64,000 bases of DNA from Cycas panzhihuaensis (taxonomy: Eukaryota; Cycadophyta): assembly GCA_023213395.1 (NCBI GenBank), contig CM041465.1:42477741-42541740 (forward strand). Direction: 5' to 3'. The notes under the pieces are model-generated. The model worked only from the letters and a program-made list of their open reading frames with translations. It did not search any database and was not told the origin of the DNA. Numbering within the stretch: position 1 is the stretch's first letter; each line of letters starts with the position of its first letter. Shown here piece after piece: positions 34,930 to 45,841 of this stretch. Both the position numbers and the translations under genes were made by a program.

Positions 34930-36420
34930 CATGCAGCTTGGAGAAATGCCATGAACGAAGAGTATCAATCTCTTATTAAGAACATTACATAGGAGCTTGT
35001 TGATCTACCACTTGGAAGAAAGGTAGTTCAAAATAAATGGGTGTTCAAAAATAAGTATAGATTAGATGGCACCCTAGAAAAACATAAGGCGAGGTTGGTA
35101 GCAAAAGGATTCACATAAAGGGAAGGCATTGAATACACTGAAATCTTTGCTCTTACAACCAAGTGGCCTACAATCAAAACTCTTATAGCCTTAGTTGCTC
35201 AACAGGGCTGGAAAATCCACCAACTCGATGTTAAGACTGCATTTCTCAATGGGGACCTTAAAGAAGAAATTTACATAGCTCAGCCAGAAGGATACGAGAT
35301 TAATGATCAGGAGCATAAAGTTTGCAGGCTCAGAAAGTCCTTGTACGGCCTAAAGTAAGCCCCTCATGCTTAGTTTACCAAGTTATCTGAAAGAATGAGG
35401 TAACTTGGATATGAGGTTTGTGACTATCAAGATATTGATGTAGCATTATTCATCAAGCACCAAAATGATAAAGTCACTTACCTCTTAATCTTTGTGGATG
35501 ACATGCTCATAACGGGGAATAGTGAACAGGTAATTAGCTAGCTGAAGAAGGACCTTACTAAAACTTTTGAATTGTTTGACCTCGGGTTGATGAAATATTA
35601 CTTGGGAATTAAAGTAACTCAAAAGGATGGAAAAATCTTTCTCTCCTAAGAAAAATATATCAACGATCTTCTAACAAAGTTTCAATTGGAAGGTGCTCGA
35701 CTAGTGGATACACCTATGGAGCCTAATATTAAACTCTCAGTTGATGGTGACAATAGAAAGGCAGATGCAACACTCTACATGCAATTTATAGGTAGTCTCA
35801 TCTATACTACCAATACAAGGCCATATATTGCACACTCTGCCTGTATTCTTACAAGATTCACGATAAATCCTAAGCAGAATCATTGGCAAGTTGCAATACG
35901 AGTGTTGAGGTACCTAAAGACGACTAGCAAATATGGTTTGTTATATGAACCTAATGCAGAATTTAAACTTTATGCATACACAAGCTCAGACTTTGTTAGA
36001 GATAAAGACAGGGGAAGATCTACGTCTGGGTACATAACATTTCTTGGAACAACACCAATATCATGGAAATCTAGACGGTAGAAGATAGTTACAGACTCAA
36101 CTGCCGAAGATGAGTACATTGTTGCTTTTGAGACAAGTAAGGAGGTGATATGGCTTAGAAAATTATTGAATACATTAAATGCCACCCAAACAAGTTCTAG
36201 TAGCTTACATGTAGATAATCAATCTACAATCCAGATGGCTAAAAATCCTGTATTTCATGATTGTACCAAACATATAAGTACAAAAGTCCACAGGATTAGA
36301 GAACTAGTTCATGATGGCATAATTCAATTGGAGTATTGCCCCACAGCAGATTAAGTGGCCGGTATCTTCACCAAACCACTAAAGAGGGTGAAGTTTGAAC
36401 AGTTCTGAAAGCAACTCGGT
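34930..36420 (+). pseudogene. Element C reverse transcriptase and RNase H, broken
   Basis: The sequence reads NEEYQSLIKN, VVQNKWVFKNKYRLDG, KARLVAKGFT, LDVKTAFLNGDLKEEIYIAQ, YGLK-stop-APHA-stop (Gln CAA to TAA, Trp TGG to TAG), and the intact box FVDD at 35491-35502. RNase H follows from 35686: TSSDFVRDKDRGRSTSGYIT, STAEDEYIVAFETSKEV, LHVDNQSTIQMAKNPVFHDC and AGIFTKPLKRVKFEQF. Seven or more stops fall at expected Gln or Trp codons. Confidence 0.92.
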
Positions 36421-36481
36421 CTTAGGGTCTCCATCTCTGACTGATTAAAGGAGATGATAATAGGACCATCATACTTTGTCT

Positions 36482-36632
36482 CATTCGTGAAAACCCCTTG
36501 TGGGTGTAAAAGGACAAGAGTAAGTCTCTTCTCTATCCCATTCGTGAAAACCCCATGTGGGTGCGAAAGGATAAGGGTTGTATCATTTTGGAAAATCGGA
36601 ACCTGTGAAAACCCAAAAGGGTATGGGGGATG
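36482..36632 (+). repeat. Element C 3' untranslated repeat motif
   Basis: CATTCGTGAAAACCCCTTGT at 36483 and CATTCGTGAAAACCCCATGT at 36540, each followed by GGGTG and an A/G-rich run, with a shorter relative CCTGTGAAAACCCAAAAGGG near 36601. It matches 28838-28980 of element B. Confidence 0.82.
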
Positions 36633-36864
36633 ACCAAATGGTATATGGAGACTCAGTAAATTTTAGCTACAAAATTCATTATACTGATTAGCTATCTAGC
36701 TACATTTAAAGAGCTGCCTGAGCCAAGATAGTAGATTAGAAAATTTGTGGGTTTTTTTCTCCATGAGAGTTTCCCACAAAAGTGTCATAGTAGTTTACTT
36801 TGTAAGAGGCTTAAATGAAGACCTCATAGAATAGAATAAAATAGGATGAAATGACCTTCTACCA

Positions 36865-36877
36865 TTAAGGGAGAGAT
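36865..36877 (+). promoter_or_regulatory. Element C polypurine tract
   Basis: TTAAGGGAGAGAT immediately before the 3' LTR. Confidence 0.82.
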
Positions 36878-37175
36878 TGAAAAGGGTTAATGACATAAGG
36901 TCATTACATTAGCTGATTATTTCGAAAAAGGGTCTTAAGTGAACTTTAAATTAGATCACTTAAGTGAAATGAACTTTCATGTGCATTATATGTAATTTCA
37001 TTTCATCTAACTCTAATGCTCCCTCTCTCAATATAAAAGTAAAAGCTCAATGGAGGAGATTCATTCTTACCTCTCCATTTTGTGAGAGCTACTTTCTTTC
37101 TCTCAAGTCTCTCTTGCTCCCATGTTTGCCTTTGTATTTAGTGCATGGAGATGAAGGATAGATCCACTCTTTTCA
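36878..37175 (+). repeat. Element C 3' LTR
   Basis: TGAAAAGGGTTAATG to CTCTTTTCA, gap-free against the 5' copy. Confidence 0.95.
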
Positions 37176-37180
37176 AGAGT
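37176..37180. other. Target site duplication AGAGT (right)
   Basis: Matches 29622-29626. Element B's reverse transcriptase resumes here. Confidence 0.92.
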
Positions 37181-38120
37181 GTGTAATATCTTGCCTTGTA
37201 TTGGTAGTGTAGATGAGACTACCTACAAGTTTCCTATAGAGTGTTGTGTTTGCCTCCCTAATGTCACCATCAGCTGAGAGTTTGGCATTAGGGTCCATAG
37301 GCAAGGCCATTGGTTGAGCATCTTCTAACTAAAACCTGGTTAGAAGATAGTTGATGTATTTTTATTAGGAGAGAAAAAATTTTTCATTCTTTTATGTTAC
37401 TTCAATTCCCAAGAAATATTTCATCAAACTGAGGTCAGACAATTTGAACATTTTACCAAGGTCCTTTTTCAACTAGCTTATTGCTTGTTCACTGTTACTT
37501 GTTACTAGTATGTCATTCATAAAGATTATGAGATAAGTGACTTTATCCTTTTAACACTTAATGAATAATGTTGCATCAATATATTGGTATTCATAAACCT
37601 TATATCTAAGTTGCCTCATTCTTTGAGACAACTTAGTAAACCAAGCACGAGGGGCTTGTTTAAGGCCGTACAAGGACTTTCTGAGCCTACAAACCTTATG
37701 CTCTTGACCTTCGATCTCTTATCTTTCTAGCTGAGCTATGTAAATTTCTTTTTCAAGATCTCCATTGAGAAATATAGTCTTAATATCGAGTTGATGGATT
37801 TTTTAACCCTATTGAGTAGCCAAGGCCACAAGAGTTCTAATTATAGGCCACTTAGTTGTAGATGCAAAGACTTTAGTGTAGTCAATGCCTTCCCTTTATG
37901 TGAATCCTTTAGCTACCAACCTCACCTTGTGTTTTTCAAGGGTGCCATCTGATCTATATTTGTTTTTAAACACCCATTTATTTTGAACTACCTTTCTACC
38001 AAGTGGTAGATCAACGAGCTCCTATGTACCATTCTTGATAAGAGATTTGTACTCTTCGTTCATGACATTTCTCTAAGTTGCATGCTTTACAACTTCTTAG
38101 TATATTATGTGCTCTTTATT
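37181..38120 (-). pseudogene. Element B reverse transcriptase, broken
   Basis: Minus-strand reading: NKWVFKNKYRSDGTLEKHK near 37960, LDIKTIFLNGDLEKEIYI (about 37790), LVGSLIYTTNTRQDITHS near 37190. The catalytic box is FMND at 37511-37522 where FVDD is expected, two G-to-A changes that would kill the enzyme. Stops again replace Gln or Trp. Confidence 0.88.
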
Positions 38121-38240
38121 AAGAGTAAGGTGCAGTTCTACTGGTTCAAGCTTAGTATATAATAATTCTTTCATCCTTGCTCTATGGGTGCTTTGAGTGC
38201 TAGTTTTGCCCACCTCATCTGGTCATATGTCCTTGTTGAG

Positions 38241-39720
38241 CTAGCAGGCTTCTCGAGATCCTTGAGTTCGGAATGAGGTCCTCATTTCCTCAACTTCTTG
38301 GTTCTCATCATATTCATTAAAATGATCATTTTGTGGGGAGGATATTGATGTACCTGAGGAAAATGGTCCTTCTACCATTATTTTATCTTTGTCAACTAAT
38401 GGTGGAGAGGATGATTCTGCTATAATAGCTTTGCATTTGTTAACTCTGATATCTTCAAAGGATGGTGTTGGATGTGCACTCATCAGTTCAGAGTCATAAC
38501 TTGTATCCTTCGAGGCTCTATTGTCAGCTTCCAATATTTGGAGTAATTTATGTTTGTCCCCCTCCCTAAATTTTATAATATGAACATCATACTTGATAAC
38601 ATGATTATAGTGGTGTGAGGGTATTTTAGAGTCCAGTCTAAGCAACTGATCCTATGTCTCCGTAAAAATAACATCTCTGGTAATGATGATTTTTTGTTGT
38701 GAAGGTATAAAGATCTTATACCCTTTCTTATCCATAGAGTATCAAACAAAGATGCATTTAAGTGCCCTTGGCTAGAGTTTATTTCAATCTATATCTAGAA
38801 TGTGGGTATAGCATGTAGAGCAAAAAATTTTGAAGTAATGAACAATGAGGGCTTGTCTTGACCACTTTCATTAGATGATTATCCTTCCTTTGATGGGCTA
38901 ATAGCATTGATACAATAAACAACTATCTAGATTACTTTGACCCATAGGTAGGCAAGTACATTTTAATATACTAACATAGCTCAAGCTATGTTTATGATTG
39001 CCATGTTCATGTGTTCAACAACTCCATTTTGTTGTGGGATACCTGCTACTATTGTTTGATACTTGATGTCATTGTCTCGAAGGTAGCTTTTAAACTCATG
39101 TGAGGTATATTTACCACTATTATCAGTTTGAAGACATTTAAGTTGATAACCTGACTTTTTTTCAGTGCATGCTTTGAATTCTTTGAATACACGAAAGGCT
39201 TCATCTTTCTTGTTTAAAAAAGCTACCCATACTTTTCTAGTAAAATCATCAATGAAAGAGATATAATATAACTTACCCTTCAGTGAAGGAATAGGCATTG
39301 GTCCGTATAGATCAAAGTGTACCAATTATAATGGATAGCTTGATTTCCACTAACTTTTGGGAAATGGTTGTCGATGAGATTTGGCAATGATACAAGCTCT
39401 ATATTTAAAGGGATTGGAGGAGAACTTTGGAAGAGTGTTACAAAGATCTCTACGTCTATCAATGTGGACATGGCCCATGCGATCATGTCAAAGAGCTTTT
39501 AGTGATAATGTTAGATGAGTCGAGATGGAATTAAATATAAATTCTTCATTGGCACAAGGGCTTTGGGTACAATAGGCTTTAGAAGATGAAGAGTCATTTA
39601 ATAGAAAGAGTTTGCCAAAGAGATGTCTAATCAAGACCACTTGATTAGTTAGAGTGTAAATGACCTAAAGAGTCTGGTCATTTGTAGTTACACCCAGATT
39701 AAATCCATGAGAGACAAGTA
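38241..39720 (-). pseudogene. Element B integrase and linker, broken
   Basis: The zinc region and core at 38981-39486 include FDLYGPMPIPSLKGK, FIDDFTRKVWVAFLNKKDEA, LQTDNSGKYTS and QQNGVVEHMNMAI, with the three catalytic acids present. An Asn-rich tail and linker (38241-38645) leads to the reverse transcriptase. Several stops and frame shifts occur. Confidence 0.87.
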
Positions 39721-39737
39721 GATAAGGAGAGTAGGTT

Positions 39738-39992
39738 TTATTTGAGACTAGGTATGTATAAGACATCAAGCAATGTAAAATCTTTTAAGCCTGGGAGTTT
39801 CAGGTGTATGTTACCAATTCCTTCAATAGGTTGTTGTGATTTATTAGCCATGTGAACAACTCCTTGAACATTTGAGTCAAATGTTTGATATAGACTACGA
39901 TTGCACGTCATATGTTGAGTTGCTTCTATATCTATAATCCATTGTCTTTCGATTGAAGCCATACTATTTGTAATTACAATAGGACTTAGCAT
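39738..39992 (-). pseudogene. Element B protease, broken
   Basis: The 84-codon minus frame contains RQWIIDIEATQHMTC (39900-39955). The aspartic protease DTG triad is DIE. LKLPGLKDFTLLDVLYIPSL follows, as in element C. Inactive. Confidence 0.88.
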
Positions 39993-40199
39993 TGGTGAAG
40001 GGAATTCACAAGTGATATATCCACATCAAGCTTCAACATATCTCTTTGGTTAGTCAATGACATTTGATGTTGAAGATCTCTCAATTCTTTAAAAATATAC
40101 TTGTACAAAACCTGCATCACTAAAGGATTCTTCATAAGTTTCTTCAAGATTGTGAGCTCCATGTTTTGGTTGGAGCTTGGCCAACTTATAAGTGGAAGT

Positions 40200-41140
40200 T
40201 CTACAGTCTTTTGCTAAGTGTCCTTTACAGTTACACTAGTTATACATAATAGTTTGATTACCAGTCCTTAAAGAGGTACTAGTTTGGCCTAATTATTTTA
40301 CTCTTTATTGAGATGGCCCTTGGCCTTAAGACTATTAAGGTTGTGACTGAGGGTTTGATTGACCTTGTGGATGATTTCCCATGTTTTTCCCTCTTCCTCT
40401 TGCTTGGTTATTTCCTCTGCCATGAGAGGGATCTTGATTTTTCGTGTAGCAAGCTTTTTCTTCTACCTCAAGGCTGTGTTTGGAAGAGAGTCAGAGGCTA
40501 TAAAATTAGTATCAAAGGTCTTATCAAATTCTATGAACTTCTCAACAAGTACTTTGAAGTTGAGTGACTTCAATATTCCACTAGATTAAAGACTTCTAAG
40601 CAAGTTTTTATAATCAGGGATATGTAGACATGATTGGATCAAGAATGCCCAAGTGATACATTAGGACTTAAAGTCTTTGTTAATTGCCTATTTTATTAAT
40701 CGAAGGAGATTTATTATCTCATGAGCTTATTCCTTTTATATTTTTAATTTATTCATTTTTAGAACAAGATGAATAAATTCTAAATTTGACTTGGTATCAA
40801 AGTTTTTCTTGAGAACTTCAAGGACCTTCTAGGCTATATCATGTTGCTCTTCATTAATCAAGTTGTGCAAGTAGTGATCAATAACCAACATAATTCCTGT
40901 ACAAATATTTTTATTATCTATCTCTCATTATAGTTTGGCTACATCATCTGTAGGAGATGTTGGGGCAAGTCCACCGAAAGTAGGTGTTGTAGCTATTGAA
41001 GGTATGATGGGTGTAAGCTGCAAGTGGGCTCTCCAAAGGCCTTCATACTTTGCAGCATTTTTAACTACATTATACCATAAATCCTAATTTTCTTTGCCTT
41101 TTAATATGCAGTTAACATTATGCTTGAATTGAGATGATAT
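40200..41140 (-). pseudogene. Element B gag, broken, start codon lost
   Basis: It aligns to element C Gag from the first residue, but the start ATG is ATA (41138-41140). It continues SSQFKHNVNCILKGKEN and AAKYEGLWRAHLQLTP. The zinc knuckle at about 40204-40245 reads YN-stop-CNCKGHLAKDC, first Cys as Tyr. Plus-strand frames at 40313-40589 are shadows. Confidence 0.85.
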
Positions 41141-42288
41141 GGTGATTATGAAGTAGAAGAGATGATAAAAGTATGTGCCTCTAACACGTGTGGCTAGTAC
41201 ACTTGGTGCAGTAGGGATGTAGAAATGAATGCTATGATGAGAAGCAAGTAATGATTAAGTATTTTTAATAACTATGAAAAATAAATATAAGCAATGATGT
41301 AAGAATGAGGCCTAATGTAGAGCTGGCAAAGAGTGGTGATGTGTCATGCCACTAACCTCCAATTTATGTCCAAATGTAGGTGAGGTTTCGATGCCTAAGG
41401 CTTCTAGTATACGATTAAGGCCTTCACCCGTAATACCTACACCTATACTTGGTGATGAAATCCAAATCACTATGGAGCCCAGGTATTTCTAGTTCTCACC
41501 CAGTTCACTAATGAGCAACTATATACTTCTTCTGAAAAGTCAAATGGTATGTGTGTATCCCATAACTATAACTGATATTAGACTTAGTTAATTTAATCTT
41601 GCATTAAAGTTTTCAATTTTCTTAGGTGGTTATCAAGATTATCCCTAATTGGAGGTCGTAGGTATGGTTAACATGTCCCTCTATCATTATTCCAATTAAG
41701 ATAATACCTAGTATGAAATTCATACCTCCCTTAGGGCCCAAACTCCAACCGACCATGGTCTATTTCAACCAAGGCGAGTGTGCTCACAAGTCAAGAACTG
41801 GTGGTATAAATCATACAGATGAGATTCCTTTTAAGAATAATGTAAGTTATTTCAGAATAACTAAAAACTGAAATGGAAAGTTGCCAAATGTGCTTGCTTA
41901 TTTTTGTGCTTGCTTTGTTGTTGCTGTTACTTTTGTGATACTTTATGCTATGCATGCAAATAGAAAAAGCATGCTAGATTTAGTAGGGGAACCAGATGTT
42001 ACTTTCGATCGAAGGTTTCCCTTACTTTAGTACAATGTTTCCAAATATGTTTTTAGAAATTTCAATACAAAAGTCATAATGGGATAAAAAGAGGATCAAC
42101 TTGTCACTAAAATACTGATTTTTCTAAATATAGATGCATGTTATTTTTTCTTATTTTATGATTTTTTTTTACAAAATTTGTAAATAATGATAAATGGGCA
42201 TAATTTTCTAAAAATTACAAATATGAAAGCCTAAATGATAGAATTTAAATTTATGATAGAAGGAAAAAGTGTTTAGAATATTGTTTAT
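41141..42288 (-). other. Element B leader, part before the LINE
   Basis: Non-coding. It resembles element C's leader in reverse complement around 41330-41470 (GATGAAATCCAAATCAC and CCTTCACCCGTAAT wording in both). It is cut by the LINE at 42306. Confidence 0.7.
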
Positions 42289-42305
42289 GATAGAGTAGTG
42301 AAGTC
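42289..42305. other. LINE target site duplication, left (17 bp)
   Basis: GATAGAGTAGTGAAGTC, repeated exactly at 44728-44744. Confidence 0.95.
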
Positions 42306-44551
42306 TTCTTTCCTAGATCCAGAGGGTTAAGACAAGGCAACCCCCTATCGCCCTTCCTTTTCATCATCATGGCAGAACTGCTAGGGAGGGCTACTTTGGA
42401 GGCCCAGAGAACTGGGTGGATAACAGGTTTGAAGGCTTCTTCCAATTTGGATAATGTTGCGCATCACCAGTTTGTTGATGACAATATCTTTTTGTGTAAG
42501 GCCTCCCTGGCAGAAGCCAGAGCATTAAAATTAGGTCTTCAGACATATGAAAAGGCCACAAACCAACGAATTAACTGGGATAAAAGCTCAGTCTTTTTTA
42601 TTAACAAGCCGGAGAGGCTTCAGCAAAAGATTTATAGGGCTTTAGAGATCTCCAGAAGATCCCTTCCTGCCTCATACCTGGGCTTGCCTCTCTTTGTGGG
42701 TAAGATGGATAAGAACTTGTGGGACCCCGTTGTGAGCAGATTCAACAAAAAATTGGCAGGATGGAAAGGGGCGCTCCTTAGCTGGGCTGGGAAAATCCAG
42801 CTAGTGGTGGCCTCTCTTCAAAGCATTCCGGTTTACTATATATCTATATTCAAGATGCCTGGCAAAGTTATCTCCATACTGGAGGGCATTATGAAGAGAT
42901 TTCTTTGGTCTGGGGCTGAAGATAAGAATAGAGTCCATCTAGTGTCATGGGAGAAGGTTTGCAAACCTAAGTGGGTGGGAGGTCTGAATGTAAGGAGGCT
43001 GGGCATTTTAACGAAGCTCTTTTGGCCAAGGTGGGGTGGAGACTTACCAAAGAGGTAGGCTCGGTCTGGGGTAAAATCATATCTAGGAAGTACTTAAGGG
43101 ATAAACATTTCCTACTTGCGAAGGAGCTCAGCCAAGAGGGCTCCCCCATATGGAGAGCTATTCGATCGTCGTGGTCCATCTTGCGAGACGGTATGCGATG
43201 GAGACTGGGGGACGGTGAAAGTATAAAGTTTTGGGAAGATAAATAGTGCGGCCCCTCAAAGTTGGAGGAGTTACCAAATATTAACGACATGAAAAGGGAG
43301 TGTGAGAATATCTTCAGATCTCTTGTCAAGCATTACTGGGTGGGGCAGGATAAGGACAGGTGTTGGCATTCGTTTGAGGAATTGTAGGGTTTTGAGGGGG
43401 AGATTCTGCGAGTGAAGGGGATTTTAGAAAACTAGTACATTCTGAGGCGACCTTCTCCAGACACCTTGGTCTGGCCCCTATCGTCTAAGGGCTTGTATAC
43501 GGTCAAAGATGGCTATAATCTGATGAAGAATAGAGAAGGTTGGGTTAGGAACGATCTGTTGGCCGGGGTCTGGAAGTTGGGGCTCCTCCCGAAGATTGCC
43601 ACATTCTGGTGGTTGTGCTTACAAAACAAAATCCTTACCACGGATAATCTCTTGAAACAGGGATTCCAACTGGCGAACAGATGCATTCTTTGCAAGGTGG
43701 AAGCTAAGAACCTGGACCACCTTTGTATTCATTATTCCTACTCTAAGGGAATATGGAATGAGATTTGGTCTAGGATGGGATTGGCATGGGTATGTTCTAA
43801 GTCTCTTAAAGATCAGTGGAGTGCTTGGGATTTCCATTTCAAGAGTAAAACGCTTGTAAGCTTATGGAAAATGATCCTCCCGGTAGCCTCTTGGTCTATC
43901 TGGAAAGAACGTAACAGGAGAATTTTTTAGGGAAAAGAGAAAGACAGTGCGGTATTAGTTACTGAGATTAGAAAGGGCATTACGGAAATGCTGGTCACCC
44001 CAAAGAAGGATAGGATCCCCAAGGGGGAAGAAGGAATCCTTTTGGATTAGGGAATAGGCCTGCCGAAGCCAGGTAGGGTGGTGAGGAAAGCAACCAATTG
44101 GTCCCCTCCAGACATTTCTTGGATAAAAATAAACTTCGATGGAGCTGCCAAAGGTAATCCCGGTGAGGCGGGAGGGGGAGGTCTCTGTAGGGATAATTTG
44201 GGGAATGTGATCTGGGCTTTCGCAGAGTATTTAGGTATCCAATCGAATCAAAAAGCAGAGGTCCGGGCAATGCAGAGAGCGATAGGCCTGTTGGAGGAGG
44301 AAGGAGCCTCGAAGGTGATAGTAGAAGGTGACTCCATGTATGTGATAAGTTGTCTAAGGGGGGATGCGGATCCGGGATGGAACAATACAGATATTTTCAG
44401 GGATGTGAAAGATATTTTGAGCTCCAAATCGGGTGTTCGATTCAAAGATACTTACAGTGGAAGGAAATTCGGCGGCCGACAAACTAGGGTCATGTTAAAC
44501 AAAAGAACTACGGTATGGAAGGGGAATAATGAAAGGACTCGAGACTGGTAA
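42306..44551 (+). pseudogene. LINE ORF2 C-terminal two-thirds: RT, zinc-binding region, RNase H
   Basis: The reading enters at GLRQGNPLSPFLFIIM (RT motif 4/B). It passes the box FVDDN at about 42472, FLWSGAEDKNRVHLVSWEKV, and a frameshift near 42965-42990 into GHFNEALLAKVGWRL. The zf-RVT-like region holds WPLSSKGLYTVKDGY, ATFWWLCLQNKI and CILCKVEAKNLDHLCIHY. RNase H lies at 44078-44551: INFDGAAKGNPGEAGGGGL, VEGDSMYVISCLRG. Stops at 43244, 43387, 43433, 43930 and 44049. The minus-strand frames across it are shadows. Confidence 0.92.
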
Positions 44552-44727
44552 GGTTTGATGCACAGAGCGGGGAGGCTGACAGGGGTAGGTGATAGGAAAC
44601 AAGTGTAAGTTGGGCTAGACCATGGGCCTGTCATGGTCATATCTCATGAGCCTTAGGGCGTTGATGTATAAGGTTTGGGGACCTGGTTAAAACCCTTTCA
44701 ATATTATTTTACCTTATAAAAAAAAAA
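44552..44727 (+). other. LINE 3' untranslated region and poly(A)
   Basis: It contains GGGCTAGACCATGGGCCTG and GTCATGGTCATATCTCATGA, then CTTATAAAAAAAAAA. The same landmarks occur in the small LINE tail at 55211-55480, so they belong to one family. Confidence 0.88.
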
Positions 44728-44744
44728 GATAGAGTAGTGAAGTC
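44728..44744. other. LINE target site duplication, right (17 bp)
   Basis: Matches 42289-42305. Confidence 0.95.
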
Positions 44745-45526
44745 ATATTTTAAAAAGGCATAAAAAATTTTTACCCCAAAAAAAGCACAAAAGCAAAATC
44801 CTACCAGATCTACTTTCTCAGAATCTGAACTTCAATATGTCAAAATTTACATCTTGATATGTACATCAATTTTTCCTTTTGCACCATCTTCAAAATCAAC
44901 AAAAAAAATTACCCGAAATACCCTCGCAATATCCTTTGTGGGGTTGAGTAGGCAAATTCAGTATTTGTGAGAAAACTACATAGATCTCACTAACTGGTGA
45001 ATAAAATTTGATGATATTTATATTAAAATAATCCTAAGATATAAATCTACTAGATTTCTTAAAAAACCTTCAGATTTTTAGCTTATGATTAAAGTATTTC
45101 ATTAGGAAAAGTGCCTTAAGTCACTTATCCATAAAATTTACCCCTTTATTTTAGCCAAAAAATACTATTATAAGCTAAATCTGAAGCTACTCTAGAAGAC
45201 AAAATGATACTCTAGTCAAGAAAACCTTATACATTAAATTTTATCAAAATCTGAGATGATCAAAATTTTCATAAAATTGTAAGCCTTTAATGCTTTTGGG
45301 AATGTTTTGGTAACCAAACAACTTCAAAAACCTATATTTTTCACCTTTGAAATTATGCACACATAGAAAAAGTAGCAACGTATAAAGTACTATAATTTTA
45401 AGCTCTCAAAATGTTAAAAATGATAAGTGCACTCTTAATACTTCACATTAAAGGTGAATGAGAGGCAAAATAACTCCATGCAAGTGGAATGGAGTGAATA
45501 GATCCCATTCTAGCTCGAATACCACA
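44745..45526 (-). other. Element B leader, remainder, with primer site
   Basis: Non-coding. Immediately inside the LTR the minus strand reads TGTGGTATTCGAGC (complement of about 45512-45526), a decayed methionine-type primer site. Confidence 0.7.
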
Positions 45527-45836
45527 TGAAGGAAGAATGGATCTAGGAATAAATCACTCATATGCACATAATAGCAATGAAAAATGAAAAAGAGATGAAA
45601 TGAGATATAAGAGCAAGCTTGGAGGTGAGAATGAATAATGACTCCTTCCTTGAGATTTCACCTTTTATTATTAAGGGTGAGCATTAGGGTTAGGATTTTC
45701 CTGCCTAATGACATAAACCCAAAATTACATCTAAATACACATAAAGTGCATTTTATTAAGAGACTAATACTAATAATATATCTTAAGGTCACATAATTAA
45801 TCTACACAAATGACCTTGATGCATTAACCTCTTTCA
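45527..45836 (-). repeat. Element B 5' LTR
   Basis: Plus-strand TGAAGGAAGAATGG to CCTCTTTCA, paired with 28257-28567. Confidence 0.92.
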
Positions 45837-45841
45837 TAGTC
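45837..45841. other. Target site duplication TAGTC (right)
   Basis: Matches 28252-28256. Confidence 0.92.

Larger units (their letters stand above)
29627..37175 (+). mobile_element. Complete Ty1/copia element C nested in element B
   Basis: It is 7,549 bp with two 298-bp LTRs (29627-29924 and 36878-37175), AGAGT target duplications, primer site, 2-kb leader, gag, protease, integrase, reverse transcriptase, RNase H and polypurine tract, all on the plus strand and opposite to its host element B. About ten LTR differences by eye (3.4%) make it the youngest LTR element here. It has a handful of stops per domain, almost all TAG/TAA where Gln or Trp is expected, so it is inactive. Confidence 0.96.
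42306..44727 (+). mobile_element. Young 5'-truncated L1-like LINE inserted in element B
   Basis: Exact 17-bp target duplications flank a 2,422-bp insert ending in a short poly(A) (from about 44718). It starts inside the reverse transcriptase, the usual result of incomplete reverse transcription. It is clearly richer in G and C than its surroundings and has far fewer stops than the LINE at 2803-8750, to which it is related in both the reverse transcriptase C-terminus and the RNase H. It is on the opposite strand to its host element. Confidence 0.96.
28257..45836 (-). mobile_element. Ty1/copia element B nested in element A, inactive
   Basis: LTRs at 28257-28567 and 45527-45836 with TAGTC target duplications. 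Orientation is minus: the polypurine tract (TAAGGGGGAGGAT, complement of 28568-28580) sits inside the low LTR and the primer site inside the high LTR. About 35 LTR differences by eye (11%). It contains two later insertions, element C (29627-37175) and a LINE (42306-44727). Without them it is about 7.6 kb. B and C are the same lineage: their Gag, RNase H and 3' untranslated motifs match closely. Confidence 0.95.

Noticed and set aside
42967-44640. Several minus-strand frames of 60-120 codons
   Set aside because: Shadows of the plus-strand LINE reverse transcriptase and RNase H; GC-rich codons there leave few antisense stops.
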